Assembly (NCBI GenBank): GCA_947311845.1
Contig: CAMZMU010000059.1
Span: 42,788,982 to 42,852,981, forward strand
Source: Poa pratensis
Taxonomy: Eukaryota > Streptophyta > Magnoliopsida > Poales > Poaceae
Reading direction: 5' to 3'
Length of the DNA stretch: 64,000 nucleotides
In this document: piece by piece, positions 21,756-34,285 of the stretch
Position numbering within the stretch: the first letter of the stretch is position 1
How the letters are laid out: the number at the start of each line of letters is the position of its first letter
Position numbers and translations under genes: made by a program
The notes under the pieces: model-generated
What the model was told of the DNA's origin: nothing
The model's database searches: none
The model's input: the letters and a program-made list of their open reading frames with translations, nothing else

Positions 21756-24700
21756 TGATGCATGTAAAATGCATACATGAACTTTGTACTATATTACTTA
21801 TATTCCAGTCATATTTGCATCATATAAGGGTTATATCACTGTTTTATAATGATTTTTGGAATATTTGATATGTCTCCTAATTTTTATGGAATTAACCCTG
21901 CACGGGCAGAAAACTCTATTTCTATATTTTAATGTTTCAGGGACTCAAACGACGTCCAAATGACCTGGAAATTTACGAGCATCAGTTTTTGAAAGGAACA
22001 AAGCGTGGGAGCGAAGGAAGCAAACAAGCGGAGGCCCGAGGGCCAAGTTGAGTGGGCCCACGCGGCCCATGTACCTGGCCGCGTGGGACCACCCCTTTTG
22101 GGCCTCGGAGCTCCGTTGCCGTCGATCTTTCCTCCACTGACTCCGTTTTGACCTAAAACCGCCTATAAAAATAGTCCCCGACGTTCTCTGGAGAGAGCGT
22201 CGCAGAAACACAGAAACACCGAAACAGAGACCTGGAGTTGCAGATTGGAGGGGAAAACTCCGGCGGGCGCTGCCGGCGTGGTCTCCATCTTCTCCAACGA
22301 CTTCTCCACCGTCTCCATGATGAAGAGGGAGTAGTCCACCTCTGGACTATGGGTTTGTGGAAGTAACTTATGTATCCCTCTCTCTTGAGCTTCACTAATT
22401 AGTACCATATGAGTTGCTGAACATGATTACAGTCATCTATGTAATACCTTTGTGGTGGATCTTTTTATGAGTTAATATATGTTCGAGATTGCAATGGTTT
22501 TGTTTCAGTTATGAAAGTAGATGCATATTATGTACCCCGTTCTTATTTACTTGTCATGATCAAGCATGTTTATGGGAGCGTGTGAGGGGGAACGTGTGCA
22601 TTAGTTGGAGTAACGGGGGGTGGCTAGTGCAGTGAACGTGAGAGAAAGTTCTGCGATCCACTTGGGTATCTCTACCTTACTTTGTTGCCTCACTGATGCA
22701 CCTAAAATGCATCTACTTTTCCAAGCACTTTGCTTCATAATTTGCTCCGGAATCTTCCCATATTTGAATAAAACTGCTGAATCTGATGTTGTTTTTAGCA
22801 AAGTCTCATTTCTGGTTGTTTTTGCAGGAATTTAAATTGGGGAAAAATACCACGTCATTTTTATGGAAAAGAAGGACATCGTGCAAAAGACGGACTTGAG
22901 GAGGCGCACGAGGCCCAAAAGAGTGGGCCCCACGTGGTCAGATTCCTTGACCGCGTGTGCCCACCCATCTGGAGCCTCGGGCACCGCCTCTCCCTCGGTC
23001 TTCCGCGTACCCCTTCATATATACGAAAAAGTGGACGCCCTAGGAGAGGAGGAGTTTTCGCGAAACAAAGCGCCGCCACCACCACGATCTTCGTTTTCGG
23101 AGACAGATTGATCCAGGATTTCTCCCCCGGAGGAGAGATCCGGAGGCCGTCTTCACCGCCATCTTCACCGCCTTCATCTCCATCGACCATGAGCTCCTTC
23201 ACCATCACCATGTGTGAGTAGTCCCCTGTAGGCACATGAGGTGGATGGGGATTGGATGTGATTGATCATGTAATGGTACCCGTTGTTCTAGATCCTAGGG
23301 GTTTATCTTGAAGATACTTTTGTATTGTGTTGATGCACTTATGCTATGTTTAATGCTTGCTACTAGGGCCCGAGTGGCATGATTTCAGTACTTAACTTAT
23401 TTTGCCCCATCATATATTTGAGTTTGGTATCTATCTGCAAAGTGTATTACCTGCTATTATGTTGAACCTGCGAACCCTAAAAGTGACAGGTAGGGAAAAC
23501 AAGGGGGAGATGTATTAGTTTGAGGATTCTATGTGTTCATGAAGTGTTAATGCGTTGTTCCGGGCTATTCGAAAGGGTAGACCTTAATTACCTGTAGTTC
23601 TAAGTTGGCCCCGGTGAAATGGGCAGGTAGGACAATAGATGTTGTGCAAATTCTCTTGGTTAGTACGCACAACTATTTATGGAACACATACCTACATATA
23701 TCGGAGTTAGAGATAAGTCCCATTGCTGTTTGTATATTATTATATGATCAATCTTATTCATGCAACACCCCGCTATCACCTCGTGCCTACGTTTTAAATC
23801 TCTGAGTTACACTTTCACTTTTCCGGTGAAAACTGGGAAACCCTTGTTACTACTGCTGATTTATTTTGCTTGCCTGAATCACCTTACTGCCATCACTATT
23901 ACTGCTGCAAGTTTATTGATATACATGTGTGGTTGAGAGTGACGCCTCAATTGCCAAAGTCTTATTGGTATTCTTGTGTTCCCATCGAGTCGAACTATAA
24001 ATTTGGGTAATACTTCCCAACGAAGATTTCAGTGATTCCCTATACTTGTGGACATCACTCACTAGGGATAAAAAGAAATACCATGCTACCGGAGATGTGG
24101 GTGTGACCATTGCCACTTCCTCCATGACTAGATCTAGCATGTTCTTATTTTAACTTCATGTCATGATACTTATTGCTATACTCTGAGTTATCTTAATTAC
24201 TGAGGTGTTATGATTTAGTTCGCATCTTGGTGGAGTATAAGAGAGACTAATAACCAAAAGGTCTCTATGTTAGGACGTGATGCCCATATAATTATAACTT
24301 GTCATTAAACTGTTGTGTTGCATTCTCATATGTCAATTCTAGTGTTCCATTGTCTACCACTTTATTAAAGAGAGAGTGCATTTGTGAAACCATGAACCCC
24401 GGTCCATTTTTAATCATAAGAAACACCTTTCCAACCACTTTTACCACTTTTCCATTTTCTGCCATTTAAAAATCCAAAAATACAAAAACACTTTTACATC
24501 TTGCATTCTTCATATAAAACCCAAAAATATCATTTATCATTGCTACCACCATCCTTGCATATTTATTTACCACCATTGCATATTTATTTCTTGTTTGCAT
24601 TGCATATTATCTTGATATCATTCTCACACCTTGTGCTTGACAACCACTAGGTGAGGTTGAGAACCAAAACATTTACTTTGTTTTGTAGGTAATCAAAAGA

Positions 24701-24869
24701 AGGATAGGAAAGATAAATCTTCACTACTGATTCCCCGAGAGTTAGATATTAAACCCTCGAGTCACCCCTCGTGGGGAAAATACGTCTTCCACTTACTACA
24801 CACTCTGCACTTGGAGTCTCAACCTAACCAATTTACTTTTCACGCAGGTAACTACGTGAAGGGCCATCA
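21756..24869 (+). mobile_element. Solo LTR with 5-bp TSD CCGGC, containing another solo LTR
   Basis: Starts TGATGCATGTAAAATGCATA and ends GGGCCATCA; flanks CCGGC at 21751-21755 and 24870-24874. A TATA-like CCTATAAAAATAG lies near 22163, with the leader hairpin CCCACGCGGCC (22057-22067)/GGCCGCGTGGG (22077-22087). About 1.75 kb after removing the nested LTR and its duplication. No internal domain. Confidence 0.78.
22694..24057 (+). mobile_element. Solo LTR with 5-bp TSD CTCAC, nested
   Basis: Starts TGATGCACCTAAAATGCATC and ends TGTGGACATCA; flanks CTCAC at 22689-22693 and 24058-24062. TATA-like CATATATACG near 23014. The leader has a hairpin with arms GTGGGC...ACGTGGTCA (22923-22940) and TGACCGCGT...GCCCAC (22948-22964). 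It is a diverged relative of the LTR it entered (shared ends TGATGCAnnTAAAATGCAT and CATCA). Confidence 0.85.
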
Positions 24870-25236
24870 CCGGCGTACAGCTGGGCTCCTCGAAGCTGCG
24901 GATCACGACCCATGTGGAGATGGCGAAGGAGCACATGCCGATTCTGTACAACGACCAGGCGTCCGCGCCTTCGTGGACGCAAGGACGACGAGTTGTGGGG
25001 CCCTCCTGTCTGAAACGACAACGTTAACGGAGTCGCCACGTCACCGCCACGTCAACGAACCCTCAAATGTCCAAATTCTCCTCAAAACCACCCAAAATCG
25101 ACCAAAACCAGCACCAGGGGTACTTGTCCAGTATTGTAAAGTTCGGGGTTGAAATTATCCGGTTTTAAAATTTTGGGTGAAATGTCTCCATTGTGCAAAA
25201 GTTTGGGGTGAAATCTATACTTAATCCAAAAACAAA

Positions 25237-25416
25237 AGACCAGACACCTTGAAAAAAAATGCAAGTCTTTTTTGAGAGAACTGCAAATGAGCTTCCGATA
25301 ATCACCTCCAAATAGCCCAGTGATGCCTTCGGAAGTTCGGATACATCATGGACGGAGCAGAACCTCACTAGAATGGCAGGGATGTCACGGAGGTGACCAA
25401 AAGGCATGCATATCGG
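25237..25416. other. No gene recognised
   Basis: Short flank between the MULE-like element and the hAT MITE. An A-run at 25252-25259 and a T-run at 25268-25273 are the only features seen. Confidence 0.4.
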
Positions 25417-25615
25417 CAGTGGCGGAGTTTGGGCCAAGTGCCTGGGGGGCAAATGGGCTAAACGTGCATATTGGGCCAGATTGGGGGGAGGAGGCAAATA
25501 GGCCAAAAACTGATCTTTTGTGCGAAAATGGGCCAAATAGTACGGGTTTTTTTGCTCAAATCTTCTTGGTCTTGGGGGCGGCGGGCCCCCTGACTTACAC
25601 ATAGCTTCGCCCGTG
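25417..25615. mobile_element. hAT-type MITE
   Basis: 199 bp. Left end CAGTGGCGGAGTTTG; the right end read inward is CACGGGCGAAGCTATG. Flanks CATATCGG (25409-25416) and CATGTCGG (25616-25623) form an 8-bp duplication with one mismatch, the hallmark of hAT elements. Confidence 0.7.
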
Positions 25616-25623
25616 CATGTCGG

Positions 25624-28134
25624 CTTACAGTTCACCGGCGCGTTCCCGGTCAACGGTTCTTCGGCGGAGCGGTTTTTCAACGCCTTAGGAAAGAGAGCGG
25701 CGGGGTGAGTCTGGTGGCGAAATTTGGAGGAGAAAGGCGAGGTGCGAGGAGAGAAAGGAGAAGAGAGGGGATAGAGGAGAGAGCAGACCAATCGTCGTCG
25801 TCATCATCTGGAAGAAGGTGCCAGCATGGCGTTCTTCTCCTTCATTTTCCTAGCCAACGAAAAATACCAGTTTGAGGATTCACACCTCTAAAATAAGTTT
25901 TAGAAAATTCACAGGAGTTGAACAAGTTAAATAACACTACTATGAAGTTTAACGGATTGTTGTAAAAAGTTTTGAGAACATATTTAAAATTAAATCCAAG
26001 TCAGTCCCAAATTTGGGTTTGAACTTCGAACTACAGGTAGGTTGAAACATATTCCTAAAATCATGCCAAAACTACTGGAGGTAGGGCGAGGCGGATCCCC
26101 TCGAGCGCGGATGGTTGCCGGAAGGTCGTGGATCTACCGTTCTTCCTCGTCTTTGTTGACGCAACGGGTCTGGGTCCAATGTAGCAAGGGGACATCCTTA
26201 CTCCTTCGGCCGACGTGCCACAACGACATGTGCCTTGCTGCTTGCAACGGACTTGTTCATCGACTCACAAAATCTCGTTGGTGTTGATGCTTCTTTGGAT
26301 CTGTCAATGGTGAAAGCTCGACGTCTCTTCCGGTGTGCGCTTCGGCGGCGCTGGAGTTGGGCGCCGGCCGTCCACTTCGGTGTGTGCAAAAAAACCTAGT
26401 AATCATTCTGTACTTTTCGATTCTCTAGAGCTTTACCTGCAACGTTTTAGGACAACTGTTTTTCCTGTTGTCTTTTAGTTTCCACGTGTGGCCCCTTCAT
26501 GCATGTAACTTGATTTCTATTAATGAACTACGTGGTTGTTCTGAAAATAAAATTGGGGCAAGTTCCAGCCTATTTTTCGGGAAAACATAAGTTTGTGACT
26601 AAACCACACATACGGGTCAAATGTTAAACGTGCAATTTTTCTCGAGTGGAATTTTTTGTCTCCCAAGGGGTATCTAGAAAATTCGAAATTGAGTTTCAAA
26701 ATATTCTGAAAAGAATCCAGATGTATACAATGGTGTATTCCACACAAACGTGTACAAAATCAGTTTCAAATACTTTGTACCATGAGCTACACACAAAATT
26801 GATAAAAGTGTGAATCTGAGTATGTATATTTTTAAATCTCCAAATATTATGAGATTTGTCCGATTTTGTCCATAATAAAGTATTTAAAATTGATATTTTG
26901 CATGTTTACGGGATACACCATTGTCTACATTCCAGATTTTTTTTTCATAATCTTTGTAACACTAAATATGATTTCTATTTTTTAAACTACACTCCTTTCG
27001 TAATCAATAAGGTGAGGCAATGCTTTTACCGCATACCCGTGCATGTGCATGAGTTGGTGCATAACAAGTACTCCGATAAGGAGGCAAACACAACACCATT
27101 GAAGTACTCGGACACTTCTCCGACACACACATAGAACAGGATTTTTTTTCATGGTAATACGATTCTCATTGATAAATAAAAGACGAGATACAAAGTACGT
27201 ATACACCGATCTTACAGATCTGAAAAGATAGGATAAAGCTATGTGACAAACCAACGCCTATCCATCTTCTTCGGCACCATCGTAGTGGCCACCAAAGAAA
27301 AAATAGACAAATCACCTCTTCACCCGATCTCGACGCGGCTCCATCGCTGATCATCGATTTTTTGGACCTCCAAAGTAGTTTGCTATATGACAAACCATTG
27401 TCGTTGAAAGAATTAGACTGGGGCAGCACGACCCCGGACACGTCATCGAACTTCAGCACTGGCACCCTCGCACGACGACGTCGGAGTAGGGAACCAGAAT
27501 CTTCAGCCTCCAACCACGAACCCACCACAAGGTGCACCATCTTCCAGCTGTCACCAGTGCAGACCACCGTCTGCACGTACTCCTGAACGAATCCTCTGCT
27601 CCACCATGGCGCCGGAGACAACACCGCAGCAACGGGGACAGAGCATGAGAAAAAAACCATCTGATGGAGTCGCCGCCGCCGCCTCGCCGACACCATCCAT
27701 GAACCCTACAGCCACCGATCTGAAAGATCAGCAAGCACACATTGCCACCAACTCTGAGACGCCGCCATGAAGAACAACGCCGGTGTGGGAGTAGAGTTGA
27801 GGCAGATTTATTTGCCCGGACGCCGCTCCCACCACCCCAACGGCATAGAACATGAATTGCACGTCAGGGTTTCCAACACGTACTGCGTACTATTGTACGA
27901 TCGACGTGCTACTACAGGACTATACAAGAGTCAGTCCGGCGTCCCGGCCTGATCGTCGATCTAACCATACATATACCTAGCGAACTAGCAATCCTTCTAA
28001 CCACGTGACGACCACTCCCAAAAAAGAAACCTGCGACGGCAGCGACGAGCCGACGAGGACGGCAAAGCAAATAGTAACCGGTGGGAGGCGGCGCTATGCA
28101 TCCGCTCGTCGACTCACCAGCCGACCGGTACGTG
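25624..28134. other. No confident gene; AT-rich foldback and repetitive remnants
   Basis: Contains a foldback: the 25-base word near 26698-26722 (CAGATGTATACAATGG core) recurs inverted near 26913-26938. Around 26100-26540 a GC-rich stretch passes into an AATGAACTACGTGG-type end resembling a LINE 3' end, unproven. 27130-27770 has frames on both strands (one minus frame of 176 codons at 27166-27696) without any recognisable domain. I assign no gene. Confidence 0.35.
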
Positions 28135-28137
28135 TAA

Positions 28138-29739
28138 GGGCATCTCCATCCGTTCGCCCCCCAAGGCCCAAAAACGGCGCTATTTTGGGCCGTCTGGGTG
28201 GGCAACGGCGCTATTCGACGTGCTGGGGGGCGCCGTTTCCCAGCCGTTCGCCCCAGGTCGCCCCCCCAGCCGATGATCTTCGGCCAATTTGATTGAAACA
28301 CCACAGCCGGCGATTTTCACCCAAATTTCAACAAACATTATTTTTCCCACATAGTTCAACATACAAATTCACACATAGATAGTTTAACATAAAATTTAAA
28401 TAGTTCAACAATGCAAATAAATAAAACAAATCAAACTAGGCATTGACATTGCCTTTGCGCACCCACAAGTGCGCCACCAGATCATTCTGCAGTTGTGTAT
28501 GTGCTGCAGTGTCTCGAATCTCCTGACGCATAGCGAGGAAGGCTGCCCATGATGCCGGCACCTGGTGATCTACATCTGCAAGAGGACCCTGTCAGTAGTA
28601 TGGCTCATTTGTGTTAGTCACCGGAGCATTCCGCTCGCTCTCAATGATCATGTTGTGCAAGATCACACAACAGTTCACCACCTACCACATATTGGCCTTC
28701 GACCAAGTCATAGCTGGGTACCGAACAACAGCGAATCGAGACTGCAACGCACCAAATGCCCGCTCAACATCCTTCCTGCAAGCCTCCTGGCACTTGGAAA
28801 ACCAAGCTTTCGCGCTTCCTGGCACAGGGTTGGAGATGCTCTTCACAGATGTTGACCACTTTGGGTAGATGCCATCAGCAAGGTAAAGCCTACCGTACCG
28901 TATGCAAGCAACCTCATGGCCATTGTGTACTTCTGAATTGAGGTAAAACATACCGTACCGGTGCAATCCTTCTTCAATTTGAAGTAGTGTCGAATTCCCG
29001 GATGGCATGCATGATGTCGATGAAGAGCTTGCGGTTCATCCGAAAATGGCGCCGAAACACGTCCTCGCCCTGCATGGGATTATCGGCGAAGTAGTCAGAG
29101 TAGAGGATGCAGTATCCTTCGTAGCGCTGCCTCGGCTTGCTCTTGCGGCGACCAGGCGCCGAGCCACCACGCCGCGGCCGCGCATCGTTTGCGAGCATGC
29201 CGGCGAGACAGGCGAGGACCAGCAAGTGTTCTTCATCGTCGACGGCGGCCTCGACTTCCTCATCGAGCAGTTCGGTGAGCAGATCCTCGTCTTCGGAGTC
29301 CATGGCTGGGCGGACAAAATGCCGAACAACTAGCCGACGAGGTGGGCGCGAGCGTTCCTGAGAGCCTTCCTGCCGGCTAGATCACGGCGAAGGGAAGGGG
29401 CGGCGCCGCCGGCGTGGATTGGGCGAGATGGAGGGGTTCCTAGCTGCTTGCGTGCGGCAGAGGGAGTGGGGGTGGTGCCGGCGGAAATGTGGCGGCGACG
29501 TGACGGGATAGAAGAAAGGGTGGAAATCGACTCGTCTCGCCGACAGGTCTGGCCCACGCGCGCCTTTTGCCTCCCTAGACGAACCCCGGCGCGCTGGGTT
29601 TGGCTTGGGTTCGCCGGCGCGAAATGGCGCTAGTTTCCGCCGAAACAGCGCTATTTGGGCTCCTGGGGGAGCCGACTGGGAGAAAACGGCGCTATTTCGT
29701 GTCCTGGGGGGGCGCTGGGGGGCACGGCTGGAGATGCCC
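28138..29739 (-). mobile_element. PIF/Harbinger DNA transposon, internally deleted
   Basis: Ends GGGCATCTCCATCCG (left) and inward-read GGGCATCTCCAGCCG (right). TAA occurs on both sides (28135-28137 and 29740-29742), the 3-bp duplication typical of PIF/Harbinger. Subterminal words GCGCTATTT and GGCGCCG repeat near both ends. It carries a minus-strand transposase pseudogene. Confidence 0.85.
28436..29303 (-). pseudogene. PIF/Harbinger transposase (HARBI1-like), internally deleted
   Basis: The ATG at 29303 starts MDSEDEDLLTELLDEEVEAA, then PRRGGSAPGRRKSKPRQRYE, YFADNPMQGEDVFRRHFRMN and IREFD, the usual grass transposase N-terminus. The sequence then jumps, with a frame change near 28985, to RYGRLYLADGIYPKWSTSVK, KCQEACRKDVERAFGALQSR and RFAVVRYPAMTWS. 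In-frame TAG and TGA follow (W*VVNCCVILHNMII and EPYY*QGPLAD) before the final stop at 28436-28438. The missing centre would hold most of the DDE nuclease core, so the protein cannot be catalytic. Length is about half of the family. In an autonomous partner the enzyme would cut the TIRs together with a Myb-like protein. Confidence 0.85.
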
Positions 29740-29742
29740 TAA

Positions 29743-31260
29743 ACTCCCAGTCTCCCAGATCCCTTTTTCCTTACTACTAAACCGCACGCATTAGAGAAGA
29801 AAGGCACACATTCTCTTCTCTCCAAACCCTAGAGAGGCCAGACCTCTCCTCCGTTGGTAGATCGCCGCCCCTCCTTCCCCGGTGGAATAGTAGCGTGGGG
29901 AGCCCCCTCCTTGTCGGTAGATCGTTGCCCCTCCTCCTCCTTGGGTATAGTAGCGCGGAGAGGCTTCGATCTATCAGATGGAGCTCTAATTATTATTTTT
30001 ACTTTGAAGCTTTAGGTCAACATGCAACGCTTCGTTGGTGGTGGCGGCGTCATCGGACGAATAAATTTTCCTTGAGCTTCTCCATTTCGATGATATCATC
30101 GAGGAGGAGGGTTTAAATTCCCGCCAGCCTCTCTAGCTGGTGAGGTTAGGATTAGCAGGGTTTACAGGGTTTATGAACTTAGCGACGACTCCCTGTGTAG
30201 TTTGGTCCTCCAGCCTCCTATCTGTCAAGTTGGCGTGGCTCTGGTGCCAATTTGAGGTTTTTTCGATCATGGGATCTTCCATCAGTCGATCTTCTAGAGG
30301 CAACAACTTTGATGGTTTCTTCTCGAGGGACCAGCAGGACCGTGGCCTTCATGACTTCCCCTCTGTGACCAACAACGACAAGCTCTTCGAGGTAGCGGCA
30401 CTGGCACGCCATCCACATATTTAATAGAAAGAAGACGACCAACCCCTCTGAATTATTTTTCAAAAAAAAAAATCATTCGGTTGAGGGCGTTGAACACGCG
30501 GTTCAAATATCAATGGTTAGCAGTGATAGAGGCACGCAGATTTCGCCGATTCCTACTCGACCGCGGCGAAGCTCGAAAGCTCTCGCTTGGTGTGTCTGGC
30601 TCGTTTGGTGGCAGTCGGAGACGACAAAGACGAGGTGCGGATGCTGCGTTCGGCTACTAGAGACAAAGAAGAGGCGTAGGCGACCGGAGACTATGATGAC
30701 ACATCTTGCCAACAAACCGAGCTGGTACTCGCCGGCATCGGAGAACAACGAGAGATCGAGGGATGGTCATGGCAGTCGTTGACCGACTAACGCGTTCATG
30801 GACGAGGACGGCACAACTGTTACGCGGGCCGGCGGGAGACCACAGTTAGGTTGTTAGCGGTGGGCTCGGTCCATTTATTTCGTTGCACCCCGAAAGCTAA
30901 AGTTAACTGTTGATACGGACCCCATAGAATTATTTTTTATAGGGAAACCCCAAATATTTATTTTTTGAGATTAGGGAAACCCCCAATATATGTTTTTTTT
31001 AGAGAGGACCCCCAATATATGTGTCCCAGGACCGGGGTACGAGAAGAAGCCGAAGGCCTGCCTGGTACATGGGCCTGGCTTGGGCTCACTAGTGAAAAAA
31101 GCCCACTATAATCCTTGCAGCTAGCCTCCAGCCCGGACAGACCAAGCACCCTAGACTCCCGACATCACCGGCCGGCGGCTCGGGCTCGCCAACTCCGTCA
31201 CCGGCCGCGCCGCGCCTCGAGCGTCACGCAGCTGCATACTATGCCGCGACATATGCCCTA
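29743..31260. other. No gene recognised; possible retroposed segment with A-tail
   Basis: 29820-30470 reads like a transcribed leader (repeated GTAGATCG...CCCCTCC and GGTATAGTAGCG blocks), ends ATTTTTC followed by 11 A residues (about 30460-30470), and may be a 3' end of a non-LTR element, but no duplication was found. 30925-31030 has three imperfect copies of a purine-rich ACCCCCAATAT word. A GC-rich stretch at 31130-31270 precedes the next gene. Confidence 0.35.
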
Positions 31261-33839
31261 GCTAGGAACCCTAAATGGGGCCGGAGCGAATCGGAAGCGC
31301 CCTTGCCGTCGCCATGGGCGGAGTTTCCAATTCCGGCCCCGGCTTCGTCCCTCTCTACACCTCGACCTTATTCCGACGAGAGGGAGGTGCCATCCGCAAC
31401 CAGCTCACCAGAAGCATCGTCCTCCGCCTCCCGTGGAACTGGGTGAGTGGCCTGCGCCGTCAAACCAGTTCTGGTTTTGATGGATGAATACATAGATTTT
31501 CGGACCTCTAAACTTATGCTTTCTCATTGTAGTTTCACGAACAAACACTGTCTCCCTGAAAAATATCAGCATTAGTCGCAAAAAAAAAATCAGCATTGAA
31601 TATACGTATTGTTGGTAAAATTTACCTTTAAATCTTCTCGCAGTCCTCGCCAGAAATTGGTCCGTGTTCGGCAGAGCGCTATGTATTCAGACCAACTATA
31701 GGCACACAGGGTAGTGGAGGCCCCTAAATTCCACAAACCAGCCACTACGCATTTCCCTTAATCTTTGGCATACACGGTGGTGCTGATCCTGACCCGCAAT
31801 AGACCTAGTAGAGGAATCTTAATTTGTTCGGGTACAGACATATGTGATGGTAGCATAGGTCCCTACCACCAGAACAACTGTCTTCCCCGTGATCTCATGC
31901 GCATTCTACACCATCCTCCTCCGTGCTACCGAGATAGCTATTTTACCATTTCCTTTCCTTCTTTTCCATCTGATAGCACAACCACACCCAAAAAGTAGAA
32001 AAAAAAATGAGTAGAAAGTGCAGTACAATTGCAGATGGATAGTGATTTGTGTTGAAAGAACCATTTTGAGCTCTCAGCATTGACCAGCAAATTGCTGTCT
32101 TACCTTGATCGCACTCATTTAAACTTGAGTAGGACAAAGATAAGTGCAATATGGTTACAAGTACTTTCTGTTTAAGAACTGTTAGAGTTGAAATCCTTTC
32201 TGCAAGAACCATTTTGGGATAAATGTCTTGACTGATTTTGTGAGTTTAAAACTTCAAATTCTTCTGATCTAGGGCTTTGGTGCATGCTGATGACATGGGC
32301 ACTGGTCTACCTGATTCTACAGATATGACGGCAGCGGCAGCAGCTGCTGAAGAATCTTTCTCACCCAGGTAAGCATATCGAAACTTATATTCCATAGGAT
32401 GTGTATGAACATACCTTACATTGAATATATATTCATTGGCAGAATACGTGTGATTCTAACGACCTAGTGTTCTGGTACTTGACACCAATGTGGGCAGTAC
32501 GCATGTGAATGCTTTGCCGGTCCTGCACAGGCCTCCCAAGCATATTTCATGTGATGTATAGTTTTAATCATATTTGATTGTTGGTTTGCTCTTTTATTGA
32601 GTCTTTTGTGCCTGCAATTCTATTACTCCGCCATTTAGCTGGCATTGTCTTTTGTTCAAAATCCTGGAGAGCATGTTGTTTCTATCATGGGTGTAGCACC
32701 TGTTATATATTGTTTTACTCAAGTCACTCAAACATACCATTTCGCTTACAGTAAAATTTGAAACAATAGTTTGTCTTTCATGCCTAGAATCTACATGTTT
32801 CATTACAGTGACTTCTCCTTTCTCTGTTATTCATTACATCGACATTCTCCTATGTGTTTTCTTCTAATATTAAAATTTCGGATAACAACAAGTAGATGGA
32901 GTGCTTTGTTTGAATCCTGTGGCTGCATATTCTTTCTATCAAGCAAAAACGATTGCACTTGTTTGGACAAGAATCTGTCTTGCACTGGAGTAGCATGGCA
33001 TATTGTTGGTTGTTGGAATTCTGCCCAACTTTGATATTGGAAGATGTGGAAACTAGCATGCATTTTCTGCACGGGCAGAAGAGTTTGAGAACACAACATT
33101 TTATTCTCGCATGATATCTAAATTTCTTTCTGTCCTTTTCTTGAACATTTGCCCCAGTTATTGGATCCATCATTAAGAAATTTCTTGTCACATGTACCAC
33201 TCGTAACCTTCAAAGTAGTAACACTTGGGTATTTACCTGCACAAGGAGTCATGGAGCAAGTAATGAGCAATGCAACATGTGATTTGTTTGTGCTGTAAAA
33301 TGTAAGCAGCACAAATAAAAAAATTGTCATTAAAATTCTTAGGTTAACTGCTATTACTACGTGACTATAAAACTATAATAATTATTATTAAATTGGAGTA
33401 CATCAAGGGTCTGTTAGCCCTTATCTATTTGCTTTGGTGATGGATGGTTTATACATATACAACGTAGGCCCCTAAAAGCACCAGGGCAGCAACGGAATTT
33501 AAGGCACGCTAATAATGTAAGGAGAGACAGGGTAGGCCAAAACTGACGCTGGAGGAGTATGTAAAGAGAGACTTGAAGGATCACAATGTCACCAAAGAAC
33601 TATCCATGGATTGGAACGCTTGGAAGTTAGCAATCCATGTGCCAGAACCATGACTTAGGCTAATAATTTCCTATTTTCTTTCTCTTTCTTTTCCCCTTTT
33701 TCTTGTCTTTCCCTTTTTGTAGGTTTTTATGGGTTTCATCTCTAGCCTAGCCCGGGCCCAACTTTTTTGCTGTTGTTTCAGTCCTCCTAATATCTAACAA
33801 CGACAGCATGTAAGTGGCCAACCTAAGGAAATTCACTTT

Positions 33840-34285
33840 GGCACCCGAGCTCATATGCTCCTGCATGATTAAAAAAAGATAAACATTTTAAAAATTCTGA
33901 AAAAAATTGGAGACAAACATATACTCCCTCCGTCAAAGATAGTTAAGTTTGACTTTTCAGGAAAAACTATACACCTTATAACAAGGAAGGAGGGAGTACT
34001 AGTTTTCTACATACGTGCAAATTTTTGTGATGAAATGACATTTTTTCTGATGCTCTGTGCGGAAAAAAAAATCAGTGGCCAAAATGGAATTTAAATTTAC
34101 TCCTTAGAGCACCATTTTTTTTCCGCACAGACCAACACAAATGTCATTTCACCATGAAATTTTGCACATATGTAGAACATTTGTATATGTTTGTCCCTAA
34201 GTTTTTTTCAGATTTTTAAAATCTTTTTCTATTTTTTATTTTCTAATCAGGCAGGAGCATAAGAGCTCTTGAGCCAAAAGCCAAC
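33840..34285. mobile_element. Foldback MITE in intron, carrying a Stowaway
   Basis: Inverted arms: left TTGGCACCCGAGCTCATATG, right (inward) TTGGCTCAAGAGCTCTTATG. Both continue TGCTCCTGC(A/C)TGATTA and an A/T-rich arm to GACAAACATA. A second inner pair around GACATTTTTTCTG...GGTCTGTGCGGAAA extends the fold. No clear target duplication. It lies in the large intron of the DUF3615-like gene. Confidence 0.6.
33924..33996. mobile_element. Stowaway MITE, short
   Basis: 73 bp, CTCCCTCCGTCAAAGATAG...AGGAAGGAGGGAG, flanked by TA on both sides, which is diagnostic of Tc1/mariner-derived Stowaway MITEs. It is inserted in the left arm of the foldback MITE, so it is younger. Confidence 0.75.

Larger units (their letters stand above)
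4308..25227. mobile_element. MULE-like long-TIR element, disrupted by nested insertions
   Basis: The outer ends begin GGATTAAGTATA and are inverted relative to one another. Left TIR: 4308-4374, continuing after the LINE at 10386 to about 10490. Right TIR: about 25040-25227. Similarity covers roughly 170-190 bp, including words such as TTTCACCC, CAAACTTT, ACCGGATAATTTCAA and TTTTGAGGAG. Flanks AAAAACAAC (4299-4307) and AAAAACAAA (25228-25236) fit a 9-bp target duplication with one mismatch, pointing to a Mutator-like element. Stripping the insertions leaves about 1.2 kb of GC-rich, noncoding interior (10490-10803, 21219-21750, 24875-25040), so it is non-autonomous. A foldback element of another class is the alternative. 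Confidence 0.6.

Noticed and set aside
27166..27696. 176-codon minus frame
   Set aside because: Ser/Arg/Val-rich with no recognisable domain or splice context; likely chance frame in repetitive DNA.
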